A stretch of DNA of 64,000 nucleotides, taken from positions 3,508,501 to 3,572,500 of the forward strand of contig JBAMJR010000031.1 of the NCBI GenBank assembly GCA_038501785.1, read 5' to 3'. The position numbers were made by a program, and so were the translations under genes. This document shows, one piece after another, positions 1 to 13,924 of the stretch (positions within the stretch are counted from its first letter, which is position 1; the number at the start of each line of letters is the position of its first letter). Under the pieces are notes generated by a model, which did no database searches, had not been told where the DNA came from, and saw only the letters and a program-made list of their open reading frames with translations. The stretch comes from Myoxocephalus aenaeus. Lineage: Eukaryota; Chordata; Actinopteri; Perciformes; Cottidae.

Positions 1-303
1 GAGGGAGGGAGGGATGGAGGGTGGAGAAGAGACATGTGAAATGTAGGGAAAGAGGCCATAATTTAGGGGAGTGAGGGGCATGAAAAGGGGAGACGGTAAG
101 GCAAAGAGAAGAAAAAACAATGATGGTATAATATGAAACATCTTCTTTTTTTTTAAACTAATTAACGATGAGGAATTAAATCTGTGTGTCATTACCACAG
201 CCAGCTACTAAGTGCAGCTATAAAACAAATAAACAGCCATTCATCTCAGAGTATACAGAGACAAAGGCACACATACAGTACATAAACACAGACATGCGCA
301 CGC

Positions 304-308
<5 letters not shown>

Positions 309-342
<34 letters not shown>
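309..342. repeat. (CA)n microsatellite
   Basis: About 17 uninterrupted CA units, preceded by CGCACACG-type variant units. A simple sequence repeat with no coding meaning. Confidence 0.95.
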
Positions 343-344
<2 letters not shown>

Positions 345-2821
345 AATATACTGTACGCCTGAGCCAGTAACAATAGGGATTATTTGCTTTGGAGCCCCTG
401 TAATACCTCCAAACATGCTACGCTCTACCATTTCAAGATGAACACAACAGAACCAGATGCTGAGATGTGCTGGAGAATGCCTTGTTTTCACTTATCCAGG
501 CATTCCAGTACACCAGGCTAAGATATGAACCATGACAGTGTGGTAATATGCAGGAAATACTTGAACACAATGTAAGCACTTCTCTTGTATTTTCATTTCT
601 AAAGAGACCTTATGGGGAATTTTCTTCCCTTGTACTCTCATCCAATTTTGTTTTGATACTCTCAAGGAACACATTTCATTTGACTTATCCATTGTTATGC
701 AATAAGAAACAATACACGAACCTATGAGAATGTATTTTGAGTCCCGGAACCAATATCCCTTTCTCATAAACCTTGTCCCCTTCACCGTCGCCTCTCTCTC
801 CATATATTCTGTATCTCACCATCATTACTACTCTAAATTCATTATTATGACCCCGTCTCCTACAACACATATTTCTTCCCCTCCTACATTAAATCCTGTA
901 GCACAACATACCTCTTTCACAAGCCAGAGCAATATCTCATCCTCATCTTTTCTCCCTCAACTCCACACGTCCTACCCTCTGTGTCTCTCTGAAAGGAAGA
1001 TATTGTGGGCTCACGGGTCATTTATTCATTCCAACTTTGCCAGCGGGGGAGATATGAGAGATTTGTGGATGCTGTTGCGATATAATAAACTGCACATGAA
1101 GAGAAAGATATGATAAAAAATGGATGAGAGGCTGGGAGCACCCACCAGAATTCACTGCCCATGATCAAGCTCTCCATCAGGTCCATTTTGTTCCTGTTTG
1201 CCTTCCTCTCCCACATATCGCACACACATCCCCAGTCGCACCAACTCTCATGGAAGGCATTTGACCTGTGATTTTAACAATGCAGCCTTTTAAATGCTTA
1301 TTTCATGCTCTAACTTCTTTCAGATTTTCACTGCATCTACCTTTCCACAAGCGCCCTTCTGTTCATTTCATTTTACATCATCTGTTTTTTCTCCCCTCCC
1401 CCATCAGCTCCCCAACTTCTTACTCTTGGCTCAGAGCTGACCTGGGCTCAGCGCTATTTTTAGTCTCTCTGTCTACCTCTCTGGCTGTCTTGGAGTGGGG
1501 AACTCAGAGATGTCCCCACAGCGCTCATTTCCTCTCGCCAAACATGGGCAAGAAAAGTCCAGCCAGACTGCTGAAAAAAAAGTACCCCTCGTGTCCGGCA
1601 TGTTACTCATATAGTGTCCAGTGGTGCACACATTCCTGTGTCCGACATGTGGAGGTTTATGGGTAGAGGCTGAGAAATGTGAGTAAGCGAGAGGAAGTGA
1701 CGGAATGAGAGTGTAAGTGGAGAATAAGAAAAGGAGAGAATGGCACTATGTTTTCTGGCTTGTACAGAGTGATACAGCACCCCTGTGTTCTAAGGTGACT
1801 GAATAACGTGGCATGGTAAGCCACAGGCACATTTGAATTGCAATGTAGTGAAAGATGTTGCTAGGGAGCATACATTCAAATACAAAAAAAGTTTACATTT
1901 TATTTTGTTCTAGTTAAGAAACCCCTACACAAGGCATGAGGACTGTCCAACATCACATCCGACAATCCAAAGTACTTAACACTGCAGTGACCCAATCATT
2001 GTTTCTCTCTTTGGCCCCTCATTAAGTGATGGAGCGTGGAGGTCAAAATGATGTAGACTGCTGCTGAGGGTTGGTGCTCATATGAACACCTCTGTAGTTA
2101 AAATAAATATCCCACTCAGAGAAAAAAACCTGAGACACAGTTATAATGGAGCAAAAGAGAGAAGATACGTGATAGAGTCTCGAAAATCAGCTTTGGATAA
2201 ATTTGCAAAGAAAACAGAGAAGGCAAAAGAACCCAGAAAGGGATAGTCCTGGTTCTCAAACTCATGACTTGCTGCAGAGGATTCAGTCAGGTGCCCTGCA
2301 GAGAGTGGGCTGTACCCACTGTAATCCCCACAGACCAAGCAAGAGGGCCCCTTAATACGAGCTGCTGAGCAGAAGGGGATTTAAACTTGGCACTTAAGTC
2401 TCCTAAAAGGATATCTTAAAATGATATAAGTGAAGTGATATTCATTCTACTTGCCACACATGAAATGCATCTTGGTTAATAAAGAAATGTAATTTACATT
2501 GTATTGTACAGCTCTCTGGACAACAATGCCGATGTGCTGATAAAGTCACAAGGCATAAAGTAACCGAAGACAACAGTTATGGGGATGTTTGTGGAACCCC
2601 CCGAATGATGTGGGGTGAATTCACATATGAACAAGCCAAATATCCTCAAGTAGTAAGGTGTAATATCGCTTTGCTGTCATTCCAACTGACAGACCATACA
2701 CTTAACATGCCGCTCTCCCACTGAGATGGACTCGTGCAAAAAAACACAACTTGCTTTGCATGTTTCAAATACTTTTGAAAACATTGACAGTTGAACTACA
2801 GGATGTTGAGACATGCTAGAG

Positions 2822-3587
2822 CAGGGGTCACCAACCTTTTTGAAGCCGAGAGCTACTTCAAGGGTACAAAATAATACGAAGGGCTACTTGTTTGATACAA
2901 ACTTCCTGAACAACAAAGTTGCACAGATCACTATCTATTTAACCCCTATCTAACTATCTAACTCTATCTAACCCCCTTCAGAAATGGTCGGAGTTAGGGC
3001 TGGGCGGTATGGCCAAAAATTAATATCACAGTATTTTGTAAGATTCTGGCGTATTTTTTTTCTTCAGTAAATGCATTCATTCATTGATGCTGAAAAGGAC
3101 CGCAGGCCAACTGAACAGCTGTTTTTACGTTGGTACATAGAGGGTGTTAGGAAGCTAAACCTGGAGGGACTTAGGACCCAGGGGAATGTAGGTGAAAAAA
3201 AAACAGGAAGGGTCTGTCTCTTCCTGCGACGGAGTTTCTTCTTGGTGTGATAGTGGGCGAGCTGTACCCAGCATGCTCGGTGGTGTAATTTTATAAATGT
3301 ACAATTATTAGTGTTACAAATTGTTAATAAGTCACAAACTGTTGTGTCTTGGTGTTTTACCCTGTTAAAATGTGTTAGTTGTGGGTTATTAATTGTTGTT
3401 ATAAAGTTTTAACCGCGACTAAAGTTAGAACCATGATACAAGTTAGAACCATGACACGTAAGTAGCTCCGACCGCTGCGCGCACGGCAGTGAATATATAT
3501 ATTTTTTTTCTTTCTTGTGAAAGCTCATAAGCGTGTTCTATTTTTAGAACACGCTTATGAGCAGGGGCACCGTGTTGGCTACCCCTG
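2822..3587. mobile_element. hAT-superfamily non-autonomous DNA transposon (766 bp)
   Basis: The element starts CAGGGGTCACCAAC and ends GTTGGCTACCCCTG, giving terminal inverted repeats that match at 12 of 14 positions. It is flanked by a perfect 8-bp target duplication, TGCTAGAG, at 2814-2821 and 3588-3595. An 8-bp duplication with CAGGGGT-type ends is the signature of hAT elements. No transposase frame is present, so it depended on a helper in trans. Just inside the right end lies a perfect 18-bp-arm hairpin (3523-3562). The internal stretch near 2998, beginning GGGCTGGGCGGTATGGCC, resembles a sequence common in other fish repeats and may be an older nested insertion. The perfect target duplication indicates a fairly recent insertion. 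Confidence 0.85.
3523..3562. repeat. Perfect hairpin inside the hAT element
   Basis: The left arm GCTCATAAGCGTGTTCTA (3523-3540) and the right arm (3545-3562) are exact reverse complements of 18 bases, separated by TTTT. It sits 25 bases inside the right end of the transposon. Subterminal hairpins occur in some hAT elements; a role in transposase binding or in transcript termination is inference. Confidence 0.9.
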
Positions 3588-4619
3588 TGCTAGAGTAACG
3601 TGACCTCATGTTAGTTCAAACTTACAACAGTTTAAATTTGTTTAAGTTGCTGTTCCTTTACGGTCTTGTTTTTTGTACTGAATGAATAAAGAGTGAACTC
3701 TACATGCATGTATTGAACATGAAAACTGAAAGTAACCTGTACTTTGTCACAGTTGATAATATACAGTTGATAAATCATGTTTGACTCTACTTTTAACAAC
3801 TACCATGCGACTCAGTTTGAAGAATAAGTTGACAGCCTATTTGACCCATAAGAGTACTTACTCAGATCCACCCACTGAGTAACACTGGCTGATGTGTATA
3901 GTATTTGCCTGGGTGGAGGACACAGCAGAGTCCCCTGGAGACTATTACAGACCACTGCAGCTATTTAGCCTGGAGGGAAAGGAGGGAATTGTAAATAGTG
4001 CGAGAAATGAGAGAGGCGGCAGAGAACAAAATTATAAGAAAGAAAAGAAAATGTAGCGAAAATAAATAAAAACATGGGTAAAAAGTCCAACAACAGAGTG
4101 TATACAATATCAATCCGTGGGGGTGAGGTAGCAGGGGGCCGAGGGAGGGACTGAATGGAATGCTGCTGACAGGAGGAGAGGAGGGAGGAAAATGTCTGTT
4201 CTCAGCAAAGCACAGAGCCAGAGAAGTTTAGAATATGACAAACTAAACAAATAAGTAATTAAATCAGTGCCAAAGACCAGTGAGCGAAAACAGCCTTCTC
4301 TGTGCTGAGGCAGATGGAAAATAGTGGGGGATGGACAAAGAGACAAAAGCATGCTGCTGTATAGACGTGAATAAAAAATATCCAGAAACAAAAAACAACG
4401 AACACAGACAAAACACATCAGTAATACTGAGACTGGGGTATGACACCGCAGAACAGGAGTGAACCCTGTCATCGTCAGGGGATGAACTGTGAGGCAGTGG
4501 GTGTAGTGGTGGAACGCATGAACAACAGTTAATCCACAGATAACAATAGCCAGGCATTATGCAAAATCAGCTGCACGTGTACTAATTACTTTGCCCACCA
4601 TCAAGAAAGGCAAGAGTGT

Positions 4620-4621
<2 letters not shown>

Positions 4622-4695
<74 letters not shown>
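4622..4695. repeat. (GT)n microsatellite
   Basis: About 37 GT units, followed by two CAGAGTGTGT-like degenerate units. Confidence 0.95.
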
Positions 4696-4696
<1 letters not shown>

Positions 4697-5127
4697 AGAG
4701 TGTGTCAGAGTGACACAGAATGTGCAAGCCATAACTATTCCCAGACCTGAAGTGCCCCACTATGTATTAACCTGAAACTTGGAGAAGCTCAATCTCACTA
4801 GTTTTTTAAAAGATTCTCACAGAAATCATGTCTTTCTTTCTCAAAGCTATAGGACCTATATATATATTCTGCAAGAGGAAATAGTCTAGACTTCCCCTGT
4901 TGTGTGTTACGTACTAGATGTAAGTGCTGATAACAGGGAGGATGCCGGTGTGTTTACACGCAAAGGTACAACTCAGTTCTGACTCAACGCAACACTAAAT
5001 ATGTATCGTAGTAGATCAAACAGTTAATTTACTATAGACTGAGCTGCATATTATTGGATCATTTTAAACTTAGCATTAGCATTGGGGAGTGCAACATTTG
5101 GAGTTAAGTGGACAAAAAAACTATTTT

Positions 5128-5134
<7 letters not shown>

Positions 5135-5161
<27 letters not shown>
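5135..5161. repeat. (AT)n microsatellite
   Basis: An alternating AT tract of about 13 units within an AT-rich stretch. Confidence 0.85.
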
Positions 5162-5567
5162 ACTATTTTTTATTAAATAAATGGGTAGACTAAGACTGGG
5201 CGCATTTAACAATGGTTGGGATGGTTGGGAACAATGGGAAACAGCCAGACAGTATTGGGGGTTTCCAAGGGGGCAGAAGAGTATGTGTTGTTATTGGGTG
5301 TCTAGTTGGGCGCATTACAGGGTTCTCAATGGGGTAAATTGTTATGACTCTTACAGGGTGGTACATGGTTTGTTCAGAGAGCTACAGGAGGGTGGATGGC
5401 AAACAATGATCCTACCTACACCTGACATTGGAAGGACTAAAAGAGGATAAAAGGAGATGTGGTGAGGAGAGGAATGAGAACGACGATGAAACCTTTAAGA
5501 TTATGATCCGCTGGGATTACTTTGGCATTTCCTGTGCATGCTGTCCCAAACTGCTTATAAACACAAA

Positions 5568-5667
<100 letters not shown>

Positions 5668-8600
5668 AATAGCCTCATGTCTCTATACACAGTTATTATG
5701 AGTTCATTTAAAAACATGATGGTATCTTATCGTCAACCATTTCCTTCCGTACAACAAACTAAACTCTCTCAAGTATCACATATCCACTTAGACATCATTT
5801 GGCCTGTCTTCTCTGCTGCCTCTCTGAGTGCTTTGATCTTCCTCTCATTCCTCTTCACCTGTCCTCTCACATTTCCCCTTCGCTTAACTCTGTCACTTCC
5901 CCAGCTTCAATCATTCTGCTTTTCAACAACCTCCTGAAAAAGCCATCTCGCCGAACTTGTCTTAACTCACTGAAATTATTTCTCTTTCCTCTCACGCGTT
6001 ATTCTTCTGTATTCCTTACCAAGTGTCCTTGCCCATTCATTTGCACCTCTTTCCCAGCCTCTTCAATCCCTCTCCACTTATCTCCCCCGCTTTATTCAGT
6101 CTCTCTTAACAAACAAGCTAGTTTTCCCACCAGGGTCGTCAGGACAACAGAGCCTCCAGACGCTCATCACCCACCCACAACCCATCCACCACCAGCAAGT
6201 GAACAAACAAGACAAGAAAAAGTAAAGTGGAGTTCCCTGTCAAGGCCCTGCAGTGTGACTTTGCAAGACACTCATATTTAACCATAAGAATGTCATGATT
6301 ATAGCCACAGCCTTCATTTGTAACCATGGTGAAGTGGGAGAAATTGTGAAAGCAAAGGGTGATGATACATCACAGTGGCAGGAAAGCTGAATAAGAGAGG
6401 GGTGCGTCATTATTGAAGTGGCTCAGTGTCGTTCTTGTGTGTTTCCGTGTTTATATTGTTGCATGTGTCGATGCACACTTACATAAATTGTGTGTGCAAG
6501 TGTCAGTGCAAGTGTCAGATGATCCCATAACTGTAATTAAGAGCAGAATAACAATAATGTTATTGTCTGTGAAAAGATTTGTGACTATCAGACACTACAA
6601 GTGTTGTGCTTGGCCCGCTCACAAAAAGACGAGACACAGCAACACAGAACACGCAGAGGTGTTTCGGTGTGCACTTGGTGACACCTTTCCCAACATGAAT
6701 GCAGGCTCAAGATGCCAGAGAGGAGACACTTAAGAACACATCCTAACCTTTACAAGAAGTGGAGCATTTTTCTAGATATCACATATTTGGTTTATTTCTG
6801 TAAATAAGACAACACACCTGTTATCTCTCCCACAGTAATCATTAGGCCCAATTCTAAGACCATCTTTCCTGAGCATATTGTTGAGCAATTAGACAGCCGT
6901 GTGGGCGCTACACAAGAGAACATTGTGTCTCACTACATCCTGTTCGGCACATTGCAATTCAAAAGTGGAAACAACATTAAGACAGGTAGGTCACTCTTGT
7001 ATCTGTAATGCTAGAATATAACACAAGTAATTATCAATACAATAATATATTTCTGCAATATCAATTTGTTTCTCAGAAGTCACCTAAAAGTACTTCAGCT
7101 GGGCTTAGAAAACACACACACACACACCATATTCATTCTCTTGCCAATGTTTGAAGACACACTAAAATACAGATGTTTTTAGACAGCTATCTGACACACC
7201 CTTGGAAACACCACCCTGTATGTTACACTCAAGGCCCATTAGTTAGACTAAACAAGCAATTCACCTCAGCCCAGCTTCTATTTTTCATAGCATTTGCGTG
7301 AACAATTCATCTGGTTTCACAAACACACAGCCAAAGTTGCAGCCTTGATTTTGAACTGCGAAGGGAAACAATAACATATTTGTTGAACTCACTGCTGTGG
7401 GCATATAAAGGACAGATTTTCAGTGGAAACAATGTGCAGAGGGTATCTGGATTAAGGCCAACTGCTCTGAGGCACTTTAATGAACAAAAGGAGGATTTGA
7501 CAGAAAGGTCAGGTGTTAGGACGACTGACAAAATACTTCACAGCGGTTATTGTTCACAGCGATCTTTATATAAAACTTTGACTGTAATAAAAACAAAATA
7601 GGCCATACCTTCCAGAGATTACATCTTTGTCATGGTAGCAGCTCTTTTGTGTTTCTCTTGAAGTTATTTTGTTACCAATAGAAAATTGACACCGAGAAGA
7701 ACGACAGCGCCGCAGTTTCACCAAGTCATGAAACATTAATTACCAACCTTTTGCATCGTCTGTGGGTCAATTACAAGTCACACTTCAATCAACACAGTGT
7801 CAATTTGTGGTTATGCACCCAACAGTTTGCACGCTAAGAAACCCAAACATACAGAGACACACACACACAATGCACATATACAGTATAACCTTCTGCAGTC
7901 AGGTTTCATCAAGACGGAGACCTACCATTACCCTGCAGGTTCATCTTAGACCTCAAATGAACCTAAACAATGTTTAAAGGCAGAGTAAGCAGTTGTTTAG
8001 TGATTACTGTGAGGGACATGGTCTCGAGGGATACATATAACAGCCATTATAGCCATTATTGTCATCATCTTCCAACATGCCACCCACAGACACGCTCACA
8101 CAAGCAGCTCGGTAATCTGAGGGTACTCTTTACAGTGCTGCTTTCAGGTGCAGACCATGGATCTTTGAAATGGGCACTATGTTGGTGGTATGCAATAGCT
8201 TTTAAAAACGTGTCCCAATGGGACACTTACATGAATTATGTCTGCCCTAATGTCACACTAGAAGCACTTGAATGGCCCAAGCACCACTCTGGTGAGCCCA
8301 AGTTAGTGCTCGAGCCAATTCAAGCCCCTCTGGTCAAGCAAAGTTCCCGTCCAGCTAGCTCTTGCAACGGTGGTGTGGCCTGAGGGTAAAATGTGTCCTA
8401 ATCCTGAATCCTTTGTGACTATCACCGCTGCCGCTTGTAGAGTCTGTGAACACTATAGTGTGAAAGGAAGCCCCAGTATCAGATTTTAGGGCCCATTGAA
8501 AACAACACATCAAAACTGGTGTTTTTGCAGCAAAGATATATTGACAAGTGTTAGAATGCACGCCTCATTGGAAACCAAAAGAACATCTATGTCTCACAAA

Positions 8601-11600
8601 CATCTATTGCAAAGCATTGCACAAGAAGCAAAGATAGAGAGAAAGACAGGGCAACAAAGAGAGATAGAGAGTGGGCTGGGCATTGGTCCAGTTTAACTTC
8701 CCTTTGACTTCCCATGAAGTTTAAAGCTATTTATAATATCAAGAATTTATCAAACGTGTCCTTTTACCATTAAGCCTGATAACAACACTATGTGCAGCCT
8801 TTGAAGCCGTATCCTGAACAGCCCGAGGAAACCAACAGACTGCTTGTTTTTTGTCTGCGGGATTTCACAGAAAAATGTCACACGTGAAGGCTTTAAATCA
8901 TTTAACAGTAAGTACTTCTTAATTTATTTATTTTTTGTGGAACTGTCTTTAACAAATACATCACCCTAAAATGGGTTTCAGCAATCTCTGAACAAAATAA
9001 AAACATAATCTGTAATGTCACAATTTTAGCATGCTGTTTTCTTTATGAAAATATGGCTACAATACACTTCATTCATACATGTAAATAGATTACCTGACCT
9101 AAGTCTAGAGCTAGACTTTTAACTGGGAATGAAGACAGGGATTGGTCTCTGAATACTCTGTCCAAACTGAATCACTTCAATGCAATCAGATATTTACTTT
9201 ATGCGTCACTAATAATCCCTGCTAGAGGACATCGTGAAACACTTAACACAGCATCTAAGTGTGGACAGCAAGAATGAGGTTTATGAGTAAGAAGGTGTGT
9301 TCAAAGTCACCAGGGCCCACAAAAGTCTGGATACAGCCCACACCCAGGTCTGACGAATAGTGGTCAAACTGCTCCAAAACTCAATAGGAATTCTCATTTG
9401 ATCCGTTTGCAAGGCTGAAACAATGCTGTAAACTTTTTTTAACTATTAACATATTCCTTTTTAACCCTTCTATACATCATTTTAATATGTTTCACTTCAA
9501 AATGATTAAATATTGATTTATTACAACTAACTTGGTTGGCATGTAAAATTATATTTTAATGACCAAAATCTTTGTGATCACAATGTAACAGTAGTTGTAT
9601 TACAAACCATTAAAATATGTTGGACCGAATACAACTAAATGCTTTAATGTCAACAGAATATGTGCAATTCAACATTATTGGTTCACCAGCTATTAGCTGT
9701 TCCACTAATCAAAGCTAGCAATTAACATCAGCGTTAGCTACATAGACTTTAGAATAAAACGTTAGCTAGCGAGTGCTAGCTCTAAGCGTTAGCTCGTGAA
9801 TAACGTTTGCTATCTTTTTACAATATTACAATAATATATTATGCACCAAAGTAGCTTTGAAACATTTGACAACCTTCCCATGACTTAATGAAATGTAACG
9901 TCATCAGACCTAGAATGGAAGTGTGGTGTTCAATTAACTCCCCTAACGACTGCTAACATCAGACTAGACATTCCTTATAATGGCTACCAACTACTAAGAA
10001 ACCTGTGCCTCACTAAGCGGAGTTTCAAACACTAATAACTCAACAGACACTGTGCCCCTAACGTTCACCGCTGGGATTCTGATAAAATAACGCCTTATTT
10101 GTGTTGACAAATGGCAATAGCCATAACAACTATGTGGCCTCTCATACCAAGAATGTTAGTCGGATTGCTGAGTTTACGGGAAGAGACTTCCAGTGGAAAT
10201 GACAATGACGCAGCGCCCTCTATCAATCGTGCAGACACTCAGCTTGGGAACAGCGTGCTACACTTCTAAATGACAAATGAGTTGGAGTAGCCATATAGTT
10301 TTGAAGTGTTACACCCATCATAGAGACATTTCCATTTCTCCATGACCAAATTGACCTTACCAAAAGTTCCTATTTGATTCATTTGTGTATAAACTGGACA
10401 TAAATCATAATTTCTGCAGCTAAGAATCAAAAGTATTTCCTGCTCAGAGAATTTGACCATGTCTTTGGGAACATGCATTACCACTGTTTCTCTTTCTTTC
10501 TGTCTTTCAAGGCACATACTAACACAAAACACATGCAGACAGTACAGCTTTCCAGCCTACAAGTGGGACATGTTGTAGTCCTGGTCTGGGAGACTGCTGA
10601 GAGACCTCCAAGGCTGTATGTTGAGCAGAGAGGTCTGAATGAAGGATGCATTGAAATTGTTCCTCTTTTCTTCAGAGTCTCGCCCACAAAGGGTCTGTTT
10701 CCCATTCAGGACACAAGGTCATTAGATAATACACACAGGGACCTCAAGGCCACATAGTGGGGGCGGGAGCATTCAACAAAACAAGCCTCCTACCCGTCTC
10801 AGTGCAAACTTCTCAACGGCCCAGACTCACTGTGATAGTCTCTGCAAGATGCATAGCACATCCAGAGACAAATATATTCAAAAGCAAACTCACGTGCATG
10901 CACATAGAAGCCCTTGAACACGCACAGAGACACACACATGCAAGCCGGGTGTGTGTTTTGGTGGTTTGACAGAGGGAATCGTGATTGTTTCCCCCTCCCA
11001 CCTCTCTATTCAGTCACAGCAGAGTTATTTAGTCCTCTAAAGTTGGATCAGTGAATGCTGGGGGATTTCTCTCTCTTTCCTTCTTTTATTTTTTATTATA
11101 TAAGCTCAACCAAATATGTGCGTGTTGTGTTTGTGTGATCGTCTCATCCAGCATTATGAGGATACGTTGGATTGTGTTGGCTGAGAGGATCTGTTGTTCA
11201 CTGAAACTTTAGGTAAATGCTCTCCAATGAGAAACTGCTGGAGCAGTGAAGTAATCACTGTGAAGTGTTGCTGTGGGACAAAACCTTCGTAGTGATACTG
11301 AACATGGAAACTTTTAGAGATTTTCCAAATGCAAGAAAGAATGGAAACTAAGCATGTTCTTCCTGGATGGGAAACTTATTTCCACTCCATTCATGAAGAT
11401 GTCCAAATGTAGCTTGTCAAGATTTACTCAGTGTTCTGAATCCCATTTCCTCAAGTCTGTATGGCATCATGAAAAGCCACGAAGAAGGTAGGACGAATGT
11501 GGGCAGGGAGACCCTGTGGCAGAGGAAGATGAAACAGCGATGGACAGAATCTGTCCTCTACTTCCACATGAGCACACGTGTGTGTGTGTGGGGGGGCTTG

Positions 11601-11733
11601 GGCCTTGAACTACTTCTGTAAACTATAACTTAATCAAAGTGAGTGGTTATGTGGAAAGAGCAGGGTCATATCTCATTCTCCCTGTGTTAACTGAGCCAGT
11701 GACAACATATTCGTATAGCTGGAGATGACAATA

Positions 11734-11734
<1 letters not shown>

Positions 11735-11794
<60 letters not shown>
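11735..11794. repeat. (CA)n microsatellite
   Basis: About 30 uninterrupted CA units. Confidence 0.95.
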
Positions 11795-11796
<2 letters not shown>

Positions 11797-12723
11797 GTAT
11801 GAGTATGAGACAAGGAGAAAGGTATTGTTTGGAAAAGATGGGTCGGTCCTCATAGTTACAGACTAGCCAAACCCTGTAACAAAAGAAGTTAGCCAAGTGT
11901 CAGGTACAGCATGACATTTTTCCACATGCACCAGAGCACAATGAATTAATTATTTAAACGTTTCATGTGTTTAAGAATCGTCTAGATTTAAAAATGCACC
12001 CTGACATTTAAAAACTGTGAGATAGCTTTTCTAGTAAAACACTTCCATGTGTTTGATTGTACTTGAATGCTGGGTGGTCTTTAATATTTTGTTAATAAAT
12101 AGCTCAATATTAGTTTTATTAATCACGTGGATGCTATCCATGCATGCGCACTAAGGTGTATGCCAAATGAAAGAGCCTCTCCCTGAAAGACAAGCCCTGC
12201 CAGAGATCGGCACTTCATCAGAAACATGATACTCGGCACAAAGAATGAAGCCTCGCAGCTCCTGGAGAAGAATAGCAAAGTCCCAGAGCGCAGGGCCCGG
12301 TGAGGGCAGCGGGCTGCACGTTGAGCCTCACCAGCCGCCTGGCGTGCGTAAGGGACGGTAATCCACACCTCACATAAGGTCTCCGAGTGGACGGGGACAG
12401 TCAATACATGTCTGTGTCACTAAACCAATTTGCATGCATTTGTCACTCCTATAGCCTACTTGTAAAGATAGTTCACCTTGCGGGCTGTCCCTGTGCTGGC
12501 CACCTCAGTATCCCTCATTGGATTAATTGAAAGCAAGCCTCTGCTTATGCAACAGCTCACAAAGTAAAACAAGAGGAGAACGTGACAGTTTCAGTAAAGT
12601 TACACATTATACAAGTCTTCGTGAATGCGCATCACAACGTCGCGGAATTATAAAATTGGCATCTATACATCACGAATAGGATTATGGTATGGCAGGCAGA
12701 TGCAAGAGCTGTATATGTGTTAC

Positions 12724-12815
12724 CAGTTGGTGGAGGAGCGGGGGTTGAGGATGTCCTCTTTGGCCGTGATCAACGACAGGCTGTAGGTATCAAGGTTGAC
12801 CGTCTGCGAGCTCAT
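12724..12815 (-). CDS. Putative first coding exon of a drebrin-family (ADF-H) gene
   Basis: Read on the minus strand, an ATG at 12815 with A at -3 (ATCATGA) opens a 92-base frame ending AACTG|GTAACA, a usable splice donor. The exon codes for 30 residues plus two bases of a Trp codon (TG|G): it starts MSSQTVNLDTYS and ends NPRSSTN(W). The spacing from the Asn-Leu near the start to the closing Ser-Ser-Thr-Asn-Trp matches the N-terminus of drebrin and drebrin-like proteins, where a Trp precedes the ALFTYE/ALYTYE start of the ADF-H fold. Drebrins bind F-actin in dendritic spines and the cell cortex. The following exons are not found below 12724, so the rest of the gene would lie beyond the left edge. 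This identification rests on about 30 residues and the split Trp; another ADF-H protein is possible. Confidence 0.45.
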
Positions 12816-13200
12816 GATGGCAAAAGTTTCCAGACCACTCCCGCTGCTTCTCTCCTCACTTTTCCCGACGGTTTTCGGGGTCGGAGTATCTGCTGCAAAA
12901 ACAGCCACAGCGGAACACTGAGGGTCGAGGACACAGCAGCAAAGCTACGCAGCAAGTTCATGCAATGTGGACTTAAGTTCCAAATGGGAGCGATCTGTGC
13001 AGGCGCTGCGCACTCACAGCGTGAAAGAGACTGCGACTGCACACTGCTCTTTGTGCGGCGGGGTAGAATACGTCTGCACCATAAAGCCCCACCTCCCGTT
13101 GAGAGAGTGGAAAGCGTAATGACTTCACTAGCTCGGTCACTTTGAGGAAACCGCTCGGCTACGCGTACAGATCACTACAGTCTCGTGCATCGTCCTCATC
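12816..13200 (-). promoter_or_regulatory. CpG-rich candidate promoter and 5' UTR of the 12.8-kb exon
   Basis: CpG density rises sharply above the ATG at 12815 compared with the AT-rich flanks; examples include the stretches near 12865-12885, 13005-13065 and 13145-13165. This fits an unmethylated vertebrate promoter and the 5' leader of the minus-strand exon. No clear TATA box at a convincing distance was seen, and the start point is not defined by sequence. Confidence 0.4.
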
Positions 13201-13805
13201 AGGATGTTCACTTGCTCACTCGTCTTCTATAATGCAACTTGTAATATCCGCACACTGTGTGAAACATTCACTTTGTCAAAGCCCTGGAGTTATTGCACCT
13301 CATCAGCATCATTTACATAGAACTACCAGCAAATGAATGATAGCTGGGGGATCACAGTTTATAGATCAATCCAATAGAATATACATTTCCTTTCAAATTA
13401 ATGTAATTGTTTCAAATAATTGTGATGGCTGATGAATTGTTTGATAAAAAAAAAAAAAAAAGAATAGGAATTGTTGATGTGGGTTATAAGCGGCTGCAGG
13501 GGACAATGCGGCAGCTTTGGATCTGTCAGTCTCTCTTTGTCTCTTTTTGTCTTTGAATCGGCCCCCACTGGCCTTTGGCAGACTCCAGAGAAGCCAGTTA
13601 CAGTGCAGTCCATCTCTGAATGAGCCAAAGAAGGGCCAATTTCATGGGAACTGGGTCTGAAGCAGGTTGCATATAAAAAAAGAGAGGCTATTTTGGTGTT
13701 TAAGAACGGCTGGGGGTCTGTTCAATGGCTGCCCAAGAGTGACACACACAAACACAAAACGGGTCACACAATCATGCACAAACACTGCTGTGCAGGCTCA
13801 CACAT

Positions 13806-13806
<1 letters not shown>

Positions 13807-13891
<85 letters not shown>

Positions 13892-13924
13892 GCTGTGAAC
13901 TCTAGACTAACTCCCTCCAGACAT

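Noticed and set aside
12123..12404. 93-residue minus-strand frame just below the putative drebrin exon
   Set aside because: I checked it as a possible ADF-H exon 2. It lacks the ALYTYE-type start and any ADF-H motif, and its ends are not convincing splice sites.
12684..13145. 153-residue plus-strand frame across the CpG-rich block
   Set aside because: Overlaps the better supported minus-strand exon; no recognisable domain. Long frames are expected by chance in CpG-rich DNA.
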